DNA of 7,283 bases from an uncultured Selenomonas sp. (lineage in GTDB: Bacteria > Bacillota > Negativicutes > Selenomonadales > Selenomonadaceae), in assembly GCA_938045435.1 (NCBI GenBank), contig CALIBA010000037.1, positions 1 to 7,283 on the forward strand. The letters run 5' to 3'. The notes below the pieces were generated by a model. That model searched no databases and was not told the origin of the DNA. It saw nothing but the letters and a program-made list of their open reading frames with translations. Shown here in pieces: positions 1 to 6,132 of this stretch. The stretch's first letter is position 1, and every line of letters begins with the position of its first letter. The position numbers and the translations under genes are program-made.

Positions 1-131
1 TATCGTGTGAATAGGCGCACTGCACGTAGTTCCGTCAGACGAAATGTTTCCTCCAAATCATGAAGCAGCCGCTGTGCGGGAATATCGAAAAAACCTTGCC
101 GTTTTTCTACAAAAATTCGTTTGACAGACAT
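1..131 (-). CDS. purL: Phosphoribosylformylglycinamidine synthase, N-terminal fragment (runs off left edge)
   Basis: The minus strand from an ATG at 131 is open to the window edge, giving 43 codons that begin MSVKRIFVEKRQGFFDIPAQ and continue with RLLHDLEETF and a run like LTELRAVRLF. This resembles the N-terminus of the large single-chain FGAM synthases of Clostridia and Negativicutes (pattern of VRRIYVEKK, then an AQ-LL--L segment, then a V-R-L/NRY segment). The family converts FGAR, glutamine and ATP to FGAM in de novo purine synthesis in the cytoplasm. The start is supported by a GAGGTG Shine-Dalgarno at 146-141, 9 bases upstream of the ATG. The gene lies downstream of the gal operon terminator on the same strand, so it is probably a separate transcription unit. 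Only the extreme N-terminus is visible and no catalytic motif is in view, so the call rests on N-terminal similarity recalled from the family. Base composition is more AT-rich than in the gal genes. Confidence 0.72.
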   Translation of the reverse strand, partial: MSVKRIFVEKRQGFFDIPAQRLLHDLEETFRLTELRAVRLFTR

Positions 132-270
132 TTTAGAACACACCTCTCAGATCTGATGCAATTATTACCTTTTCTATAATATCGGAACTCGATGAAATAT
201 GCAATGTCTTCTGATGGGAAAGAGATTCGCCATCATGCTGTTCTGGTACCTAAAATTTACTGTGTACAGC
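132..270 (-). other. Intergenic spacer between gal terminator and purL
   Basis: These 139 bases are AT-rich compared with the flanking genes. They hold the candidate promoter (176-204) and the purL ribosome binding site (141-146). I see no tRNA, no purine riboswitch core, and no clear pair of purine-repressor boxes. The largest minus-strand reading frame that starts in it encodes about 20 residues (ATG near 234, stop near 173) without a good ribosome binding site, so I do not call it a gene. Confidence 0.6.
176..204 (-). promoter_or_regulatory. Candidate sigma-A promoter for purL
   Basis: On the minus strand TTGCAT (204-199) lies 17 bases from TATTAT (181-176). The -10 matches the TATAAT consensus at 5 of 6 positions and the -35 matches TTGACA at only 3 of 6. 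The site lies between the gal terminator and purL, in the most AT-rich part of the window, with the -10 about 45 bases before the purL ATG. This would give a leader of roughly 35-40 bases. It is placed by motif and position only. The weak -35 could mean an activator, or that purL is expressed from elsewhere. Confidence 0.35.
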
Positions 271-300
271 AAAAAAGCGGCGGCTAACTGCCTCCGCTTT
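271..300 (-). terminator. Rho-independent terminator of the gal operon
   Basis: In the minus-strand RNA, bases 300-290 (AAAGCGGAGGC) pair with 284-274 (GCCGCCGCUUU). This forms an 11-bp stem with a single A-G mismatch (293/281) and a five-base loop AGUUA. The stem runs straight into a U tract that continues through 271, giving six consecutive U residues including the three paired ones. It begins 18 bases after the alpha-galactosidase stop codon. The opposite strand has no T tract after the hairpin, so it should work only for the gal operon direction. Confidence 0.9.
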
Positions 301-318
301 CATCATCAAAAGGATGGA

Positions 319-2544
319 TTACATCACTGCCTTCAGCACGTAGATGCGCGACTCAAAGTCTGTGGTAAGTCCGTTCTCTGCATTCGGCTCACCCGCCGTA
401 CCGTCCGTCGTGATGAGTCCGTAGTTCATCAGCTCATCACCGTAGCAGCATGCACCGCTGCGGCTGTTCTCGTAGAGCACATCCGGCAGGAGCCCCGCAA
501 GACGTACACGCTCGAAACGGTAGTTCACGCGGTTCAGCGTGCGGTACCAACCGACGATCGCCGTCTTTTTATCCGCGCTCACGCTCATCCACACCGTTAC
601 ATTTCCCTCGAAGGGACTTTGCAGACGGTAGAATGTGCCGAACTGGAGGATCTCACGGTACTCCTTCATAAAGACGACCTGCTCCTTGACCTCGGCGATC
701 TCCTCCGCAGTCAGCTTGTTGAGATCCAGCTCATAGCCAAATGTGCCGAAATACGCCGTATTCGCACGCGTATGGAGCGGAGTCATGCGGTTGACCTGAT
801 GGTTCGGGACAACGGAGACATGGCTGCCCATGCTGCTCACGGGGTAGCACATGGATGTTCCGTACTGGATCTTCTGCCGCTCAACGGCATCGGAGTTGTC
901 ACTCGCCCACGTCTGCGGCGCATAGTAGAGCATGCCGGGATCGAAGCGGTTGCCGCCGGAGGCGCAGGACTCAAAGAGCACATGGGGGAAGTTCGATGTC
1001 AACCGCTCGTAGAGATCATAAAGTCCGAGGATGTAGCGATGGAACACCTCGCCCTGCTGGTCGGCGGGCAGCGCGTGCGACCAGCACTCCGTGATGCTGC
1101 GGTTCATATCCCATTTCACATAGGAGACCTTGCCGCTCGCGAGAATCGCCTCCATCTGCCCATAGATATTGTCCACGACCTCCCTGCGCGAGAAGTCGAG
1201 CACACACTGCGAGCGCCCGAGCGACTTGCGCCGTCCCGGCACGGAAAGCACCCAGTCGGGATGGGCACGATAGAGATCGGAGTCCTCGTTGACCATCTCG
1301 AGCTCAACCCAGATGCCGAACTTCATGCCGCGCGCCTCGATCTTCTCCGCGAGACCGTCAATGCCGTTCGGCAGGCGGTCGCGATTGACCGTCCAGTCCC
1401 CAAGTCCCGCATAGTCGGACGTGCGTGCGCCGAACCAGCCGTCGTCGAGCACGAAGAGTTCGATGCCGCACTCCGCCGCCTTGTCCGCGATCGTGAGCAG
1501 CTTCTCCTCCGTAAAGTCGAAATACGTCGCTTCCCAGTTGTTGATGAGGATCGGACGCACCTTCTCGCGCCACTTCCCGCGCACAAGACGTTTTTGATAA
1601 AGACGATGATAGGTCTGACTCATGCCGTTGAGTCCCGCATCCGACCAGACGAGCACCGCCTCGGGTGTCTGGAACTCCGCGCCCGGCGCAAGTTTCCAAT
1701 CGAAATCCGTGCTGTGAATCCCCGCTTGCAAACGCGTCACGCCGTGGTTGTCGACCTCTGCGAGCATCTCGAAATTGCCGCTGTAGACGAGGCTCATGGC
1801 GAGCACCTCGCCCTGCGTTTCCGTCGTTCCGCGCCGCAGGAGTGCCGCAAACGGATTGTACTGCCCCGAGGAGTGCCCGCGACGGCTGCCGATTGCCGTG
1901 ATGCCCGTTGCAAGCGGACGGATCTCGACGTGACGCTCACGCGTCCACGCCCCCGTCAGCTCCATCCAGTCGTATTCCGTATCGGGCAGGTCAAGCGACA
2001 TGCTCATGACCTTCTGCAGGTGCAGCACTTCCTTGCCGTCGTTGCTATAGCGCACACTGCGCGCAATCGCACCGCCCTCGGCAAAAATTGTATAGAGGAG
2101 TTCCGCGCGCAGCCCCGTGACCGCATCCTTCACCTCAACGATGAGGGTCTTTGCCTCATCGTCCGACTCCACGTAGGTCGCGGGCAGACCCGCGAGCTTC
2201 GGCTTGCCATCCACGATACGATGCGCTGTGTACTGCATATCAAGGATGCGGCTGCCGTTCTCCTGCAATACGTTCAGCGCGGGACGGCGAAAATCCGACG
2301 AGCCGTAGGTCGGCAGCTCCTGCCGAATCGCATCCAGAGAGTAGTCGCGGCTGTCCGCAAAGACGCACGCCGTCATGCCGCGGTGGACGCGCTCAAAGAG
2401 GTGCTCAAAGCCCACACGGTCGCGCAGCACTTTTCCATAGTAGAGCGATCCAAGCCCGCCGTGGGGCAGTACCATGAAGATGTAACTGATGGAATCGTTG
2501 AAGAGATGAAAGACCTTGCCCCGCTCATGATATACGATATTCAT
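319..2544 (-). CDS. Alpha-galactosidase, GH36 family, cytoplasmic
   Basis: This 741-residue enzyme hydrolyses terminal alpha-1,6-galactosyl residues from sugars such as melibiose and raffinose, releasing galactose for the Leloir genes upstream. Its length is typical for the AgaA/MelA/RafA group of GH36. The N-terminal beta-sandwich (about 1-300) is followed by a TIM barrel (about 330-640) and a small C-terminal beta domain. LDDGW at 366-370 supplies the galactose-binding aspartates. KWDMN at 477-481 contains the expected nucleophile D479, and SDNSD at 548-552 contains the expected acid/base D549. ESCASGG (525-531) is the usual Cys/Gly loop. There is no signal peptide or membrane segment, so substrate must be imported by a system not seen here. 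The N-terminus matches the family start, and AAGGGGG lies about 6 bases before the ATG. It is the last gene of the operon, 29 bases after the repressor. The symbol could be aga, melA, rafA or galA by local convention. Confidence 0.95.
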   Translation of the reverse strand: MNIVYHERGKVFHLFNDSISYIFMVLPHGGLGSLYYGKVLRDRVGFEHLFERVHRGMTACVFADSRDYSLDAIRQELPTYGSSDFRRPALNVLQENGSRILDMQYTAHRIVDGKPKLAGLPATYVESDDEAKTLIVEVKDAVTGLRAELLYTIFAEGGAIARSVRYSNDGKEVLHLQKVMSMSLDLPDTEYDWMELTGAWTRERHVEIRPLATGITAIGSRRGHSSGQYNPFAALLRRGTTETQGEVLAMSLVYSGNFEMLAEVDNHGVTRLQAGIHSTDFDWKLAPGAEFQTPEAVLVWSDAGLNGMSQTYHRLYQKRLVRGKWREKVRPILINNWEATYFDFTEEKLLTIADKAAECGIELFVLDDGWFGARTSDYAGLGDWTVNRDRLPNGIDGLAEKIEARGMKFGIWVELEMVNEDSDLYRAHPDWVLSVPGRRKSLGRSQCVLDFSRREVVDNIYGQMEAILASGKVSYVKWDMNRSITECWSHALPADQQGEVFHRYILGLYDLYERLTSNFPHVLFESCASGGNRFDPGMLYYAPQTWASDNSDAVERQKIQYGTSMCYPVSSMGSHVSVVPNHQVNRMTPLHTRANTAYFGTFGYELDLNKLTAEEIAEVKEQVVFMKEYREILQFGTFYRLQSPFEGNVTVWMSVSADKKTAIVGWYRTLNRVNYRFERVRLAGLLPDVLYENSRSGACCYGDELMNYGLITTDGTAGEPNAENGLTTDFESRIYVLKAVM

Positions 2545-2573
2545 TTATATCCCCCTTCGATTGGTTGTTCGTT

Positions 2574-3587
2574 TTACTCCACGCGGAAGCCCGTCGTCTC
2601 ACGCTCAACCACGGTATTGGCAAGCACGACATTCTCCGTCACGTTCTCCTCAATCTGCTTCAGCATGAGACGTGCCGCCTCCCGCCCGAGAGCACCCATA
2701 TTCTGGTCGATGGTTGTGAGCTTGGGCGCGGTATACTGGCTGAGTGCCGTGTTGTCGTAGCCGATCACCGAGATGTCCTGCGGCACGCGCCGCCCCATGC
2801 GCTGACAGGCGTTGACCGCCCCCATCGCCATGAGATCGTTGCAGCAGAAGATCGCCGTCGGTTCTAGGTCGAGCATCATATCCATGAGGATGAACATGGT
2901 ATTTTCCACCGTCTCGATACGATTGCCCTCGCCGACGTTTACAATGTCCTCCGGATGGAACGTCCCGCGCTCCCGCATGATCTCGCGGTAGACCTTCTCC
3001 TTGATGCGGTAGGAATCACTGTTCTCGCCCTGCACAAAGAGGATGCGCTCATGCCCATAGTGAAAGAGATGCTCGAGTGCCGCACGCGCTCCGCCGCGCT
3101 GATCGCTCGTCACATACGAGATGCCCGCGCGTTCGCGCTCGCTGTTGACAAAGACCAAAGGCAGACGCGCCGCCGTATTCTCGTAGAACTCCGAGACTGC
3201 CGTCTCCGTATTCGGACTGACGACGATAACGCCCGAAACATTGCGTGTGATGAAGTCCCGCACACACTCTTCCTCGCGTGCCGCATCGTTCTGCGCACAC
3301 GCGAGGAGCAGAGAGTACGAGCTCTGCCGCAGATACTCCTCGATGCCGTCGAGCACCTGGGCAAAGAACATATTATCAAAACTTGGAACAACGACGCCGA
3401 TGCTTGAGGAGCGCTGCGTGTTCAGCTCGCGTGCCTGCAGATTCGGCACATACTCCAGTTTCTTGATGGCGTTCTCCACCTTGAGCCGCGTCTTTTCACG
3501 CACGGGATAGTTCCCGTTCACGACGCGCGAAACCGTCGCCACAGACACGCCCGACTCCCGCGCCACATCAACGATCGTCGCTTTCAT
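2574..3587 (-). CDS. galR: LacI/GalR-family transcriptional repressor, probable galactose regulator
   Basis: This 337-residue protein has the standard LacI-family layout. The N-terminal helix-turn-helix (IVDVARESGVS then VATVSRVVNG, residues 5-25) is followed by a hinge helix (NLQARELN, 49-56, with hinge leucine L55). A periplasmic-binding-protein-like effector domain then runs from about 62 to the end, with the typical segments FDNMFFAQVL, GVIVVSPN, the CCNDLMAMGA loop and GYDNT...PKLTTIDQN near the C-terminus. The recognition segment VATVSR is the same as in E. coli GalR, so the operator is probably a palindrome with a central CG. Its position between galT and the alpha-galactosidase, 15 bases after galT, argues that it controls this operon and senses galactose or a galactoside, and that it may limit its own expression. 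No matching operator is seen in the short gaps, so its target is probably upstream of galK, outside the window. The effector is inferred from context; it could instead sense an alpha-galactoside. Confidence 0.88.
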   Translation of the reverse strand: MKATIVDVARESGVSVATVSRVVNGNYPVREKTRLKVENAIKKLEYVPNLQARELNTQRSSSIGVVVPSFDNMFFAQVLDGIEEYLRQSSYSLLLACAQNDAAREEECVRDFITRNVSGVIVVSPNTETAVSEFYENTAARLPLVFVNSERERAGISYVTSDQRGGARAALEHLFHYGHERILFVQGENSDSYRIKEKVYREIMRERGTFHPEDIVNVGEGNRIETVENTMFILMDMMLDLEPTAIFCCNDLMAMGAVNACQRMGRRVPQDISVIGYDNTALSQYTAPKLTTIDQNMGALGREAARLMLKQIEENVTENVVLANTVVERETTGFRVE

Positions 3588-3602
3588 TCTCTCTTCCCCC
3601 TG

Positions 3603-5108
3603 TTATACACCCGCTATGCTTTCAATCCAGCGGTCAAACGCCGCCATACCTGCCGCGTCACGCTTAAACACACCTGCATGCGTGAGCACCTCCAGGAACA
3701 CCTTGCCGATCTCGTCGCGCAGAATCCCATCGACATTTCCCTCCGTGACCGTCGTATGCGCCGCACGTACCGAGCGATACCAGTCCGCATGCTTTTCGAT
3801 GTCCGCGATGCCCGCAATGTCCGCCGTTCCCCGCAGCAGCTCCGCACGAATCTGCTCCATCTCCGATTTGAGACGCGCGGGCAGGATCGCCAGCCCCAGC
3901 ACCTCGATCAGGCCGATGTTCTCCTTCTTGATGTGGTGCACCTCCGCGTGCGGGTGGAACAGCCCAAGCGGATGCTCCGCCGTCGTGCGGTTGTTGCGGA
4001 ACACGAGATCGAACTCATAGTCCGTACCGCGCCGCCGTGCAATCGGCGTGATCGTATTGTGCGGCGCATCCGTCTCCGCAAGAATGTCTGCGGAGGCATC
4101 GCTGTACGTGCGCCATGCCGCGAGAATTGCCGTCGCAAGCTCCACGAGCGCATCCTTGTCGGAGGACGTGAGCCGCAGCGTCGACATCGGCCACTTCACA
4201 CGCCCCGCACGCACCTGCGGATAGTTCGCAAAGCGATATTCCTGCTCCACCGCCGCGCGCTCCATCGCAAATGTATAACGCCCGCCCTGATAGTGGTCAT
4301 GCGAGAGGATCGAGCCGCCCACAATCGGCAGATCCGCATTTGACCCCGCGAAATAGTGGGGGAAGACCGCAAGAAATGCCGTAAGATTCTCGAACGTCTC
4401 ACGCGAAATCACCATCGGCACATGATCGTTGTTCAGCACGATGCAGTGCTCGTTGTAGTAGGTGTAGGGGGAATACTGCAAAAACCACGGATGACCCGCA
4501 AGATCCAGAGGAATGAGACGATGCGTCTCGCGTGCGGGGTGGTTCACACGCCCCGCATAGCCCTCGTTCTCGCGGCAAAGAAGACACTTCGGGTAACCTG
4601 TCGCCTTCGCGAGCTTCGCCTTGGCGATATCACGCGGATCCTTCTCCGGCTTCGAGAGGTTGATCGTCACATCGAGATCCCCGAACTCCGTTGCCGTCTT
4701 CCACGCAATGTTCTTGTCGATGCGCGCCTTGCGGATGTAGTTCGAGGCGATGCTCAGTGCATAGTAGTAGTCCGTCGCCTCGCGCGGCGATTCTTCATAG
4801 TGTGCACGGAACTGCCGTACAACCTCAGACGGGCGCGGCATCACACAGTCCATGATGCGCGTATCGAAGAGGTCGCGCTCGTCTGTCGTACCCTCGATCA
4901 GCCCCTTCTCTGCAGCGTAGTCGAGCATACACTCCAGAATCGGCGTTGCCGTTTCAAGCGTTTCATCTACCTCTTCGGGCACATAGTCCTCGACGTGCAG
5001 CACATCAAGGAGGCGATTCGCCGCATAGACCTCGTCCTCGGGCGCAATCAGCCCCTTCTGACGGGCAAAGTGCAGGAGGCGACTGATTTCATGCTGAATG
5101 TCACACAT
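3603..5108 (-). CDS. galT: Class II galactose-1-phosphate (UTP-hexose-1-phosphate) uridylyltransferase
   Basis: GalT swaps galactose-1-phosphate with the glucose-1-phosphate moiety of UDP-glucose, giving UDP-galactose and glucose-1-phosphate, through a uridylylated histidine. The 501-residue length and sequence fit the longer class II GalT of Firmicutes, not the roughly 350-residue E. coli type. Visible signatures are GYPKCLLCREN (171-181, a CxxC pair), the NDHVPMVIS segment (228-235) and the active-site stretch ILSHDHYQGG (267-276), whose HDH (270-272) and Q274 correspond to the HxHxQ-type catalytic motif. I chose the start MCDIQHEI at 5108 because GGAGG lies 7 bases upstream and the protein then begins like its family. 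The frame stays open to an ATG at 5156, but those 16 extra residues (MRAIRTG...) would overlap galE and lack a ribosome binding site. The gene starts 16 bases after galE ends and stops 15 bases before the repressor gene. Confidence 0.95.
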   Translation of the reverse strand: MCDIQHEISRLLHFARQKGLIAPEDEVYAANRLLDVLHVEDYVPEEVDETLETATPILECMLDYAAEKGLIEGTTDERDLFDTRIMDCVMPRPSEVVRQFRAHYEESPREATDYYYALSIASNYIRKARIDKNIAWKTATEFGDLDVTINLSKPEKDPRDIAKAKLAKATGYPKCLLCRENEGYAGRVNHPARETHRLIPLDLAGHPWFLQYSPYTYYNEHCIVLNNDHVPMVISRETFENLTAFLAVFPHYFAGSNADLPIVGGSILSHDHYQGGRYTFAMERAAVEQEYRFANYPQVRAGRVKWPMSTLRLTSSDKDALVELATAILAAWRTYSDASADILAETDAPHNTITPIARRRGTDYEFDLVFRNNRTTAEHPLGLFHPHAEVHHIKKENIGLIEVLGLAILPARLKSEMEQIRAELLRGTADIAGIADIEKHADWYRSVRAAHTTVTEGNVDGILRDEIGKVFLEVLTHAGVFKRDAAGMAAFDRWIESIAGV

Positions 5109-5115
5109 GATACAT

Positions 5116-5120
5116 CCTCC
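5116..5120 (-). promoter_or_regulatory. Shine-Dalgarno of galT (decides the start)
   Basis: GGAGG on the minus strand sits 7 bases before the ATG at 5108 and just after the galE stop codon. It supports the 501-residue galT over the 517-residue extension starting inside galE. An out-of-frame ATG lies directly after the GGAGG; with no spacing from it, that ATG is an unlikely start. Confidence 0.8.
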
Positions 5121-5124
5121 CGTC

Positions 5125-6114
5125 CTAGTCCTCATACCCGTGCGGATGGCTCTCATGCCATTTCCACGCCGTCCCGATCACCTGCTCCACATCCGTGAAC
5201 TGCGGCTTCCACCCGAGCACGGTACGCGCTTTCTCGCTCGACGCAATGAGCTGTGCAGGATCGCCCGCACGGCGTGCGCCGATCTCCACCTTGATGGAGC
5301 GTCCCGTTGCCTTTTCCGCCGCCGCGATCATCTCCTTCACCGAGAATCCCTGCCCGTTGCCGAGGTTGAAAATGTCGCTCGCGCCGCCCTTGCGGAGATA
5401 CTCAAGCGCAAGCACATGCGCATCCGCGAGATCGACCACATGGATGTAGTCGCGCAGACACGTCCCGTCCGGTGTCGGGTAGTCGTCGCCGAACACCGTG
5501 ATATGGTCGCGCCTGCCCGTCGGCACTTGCAGGATAAGCGGAATCAGATGCGTCTCCGTCTTGTGATCCTCACCGATCGAGCCATCGGGCAGTGCGCCCG
5601 CCGCGTTGAAATAGCGCAGAGAGACATAGCGCACGCCGTTCGCGCGGCTGACCCACTTCATCATCTTCTCCATTGTGAGCTTCGTCTCGCCGTAGGTATT
5701 CGTCGGGCACGTCTCGTCGTCCTCGTGAATCGGCACGCGCTTCGGCTCGCCGTAGGTCGCCGCCGTCGAGGAGAAGACAATCTTGTCCACGCCGTGCCGC
5801 ACCATCGCCTCGAGGAGCACCTGCATCCCGTAGACGTTGTTGTTGAAGTAGAGCAGCGGCTTTTCCATGCTCTCGCCGACAAGCGAATTTGCCGCGAAAT
5901 GAATGACCGCCTCGATCTTATTCTCCGTGAAAATCTTGTCGAGCACCGCAGTGTCGCGAATATCGCCCTCGTAAAATTTCGCCGCAGGGTTCAGTGCGCC
6001 GCGATGCCCCGTCTGCAGATTATCGACAATGACGACCTGCTCGCCCTTTTCGACGAGCGCGTGCACCGCATGGGAGCCAATGTAGCCCGCACCGCCGCAA
6101 ACCAAGATAGCCAT
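5125..6114 (-). CDS. galE: UDP-glucose 4-epimerase
   Basis: GalE interconverts UDP-galactose and UDP-glucose using tightly bound NAD, completing the Leloir cycle by regenerating UDP-glucose for GalT. At 329 residues it has the usual length of bacterial GalE (extended short-chain dehydrogenase family). The Rossmann NAD motif GGAGYIG is at residues 7-13, followed by the VDNLQTGH loop (30-37). HFAA is at 72-75. The catalytic triad region is SSTAATYG (115-122) with Y141 and K145 of YGETK. NLGNGQGFSV (250-259) and RRAGDPAQLIASS (281-293) line the sugar-nucleotide site. The residue equivalent to the E. coli gate tyrosine (Y299) appears to be leucine L289, which may widen the pocket. The ATG at 6114 has AAAGGAG 7 bases upstream, and the gene begins 18 bases after galK. 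Confidence 0.97.
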   Translation of the reverse strand: MAILVCGGAGYIGSHAVHALVEKGEQVVIVDNLQTGHRGALNPAAKFYEGDIRDTAVLDKIFTENKIEAVIHFAANSLVGESMEKPLLYFNNNVYGMQVLLEAMVRHGVDKIVFSSTAATYGEPKRVPIHEDDETCPTNTYGETKLTMEKMMKWVSRANGVRYVSLRYFNAAGALPDGSIGEDHKTETHLIPLILQVPTGRRDHITVFGDDYPTPDGTCLRDYIHVVDLADAHVLALEYLRKGGASDIFNLGNGQGFSVKEMIAAAEKATGRSIKVEIGARRAGDPAQLIASSEKARTVLGWKPQFTDVEQVIGTAWKWHESHPHGYED

Positions 6115-6132
6115 GAGTATGCTCCTTTCACC

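Noticed and set aside
175..180. Perfect TATAAT on the plus strand
   Set aside because: The hexamer 17 bases upstream (TCTGAT) is not a -35, and there is no plus-strand gene for it to serve. It is the same AT-rich patch as the minus-strand -10.
184..197. Possible CG-centred operator (GGAACTCGATGAAA)
   Set aside because: Only the central TCGA is palindromic and the flanking half-sites do not match, so it is not a credible LacI-family site.
173..237. Minus-strand mini reading frame of about 20 residues (MMANLFPIRR...) in the purL spacer
   Set aside because: It has no good Shine-Dalgarno, overlaps the candidate promoter, and resembles no known leader peptide.
204..287. Plus-strand mini reading frame of 27 codons (MSSDGKEIRH...)
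   Set aside because: It runs through the terminator hairpin on the opposite strand and has no ribosome binding site or promoter with a matching -35.
199..2760. 853-codon plus-strand open frame
   Set aside because: It lies in exact antisense register with the GH36 gene and runs on into galR. The protein is rich in Arg, His, Leu, Val and Ala with no recognisable domain, and no ribosome binding site or promoter is evident. The open frame follows from missing TTA/CTA/TCA codons in the real gene.
5101..5115. Four-codon reading frame (ATG TAT CAT GTG TGA) overlapping the galT start
   Set aside because: Its ATG directly abuts the GGAGG with no spacing, so initiation there is unlikely. It is probably chance.
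5109..5156. N-terminal extension of galT to an ATG at 5156 (16 extra residues)
   Set aside because: It would overlap the end of galE, has no ribosome binding site, and adds residues unlike the family. The ATG at 5108 has GGAGG at ideal spacing.
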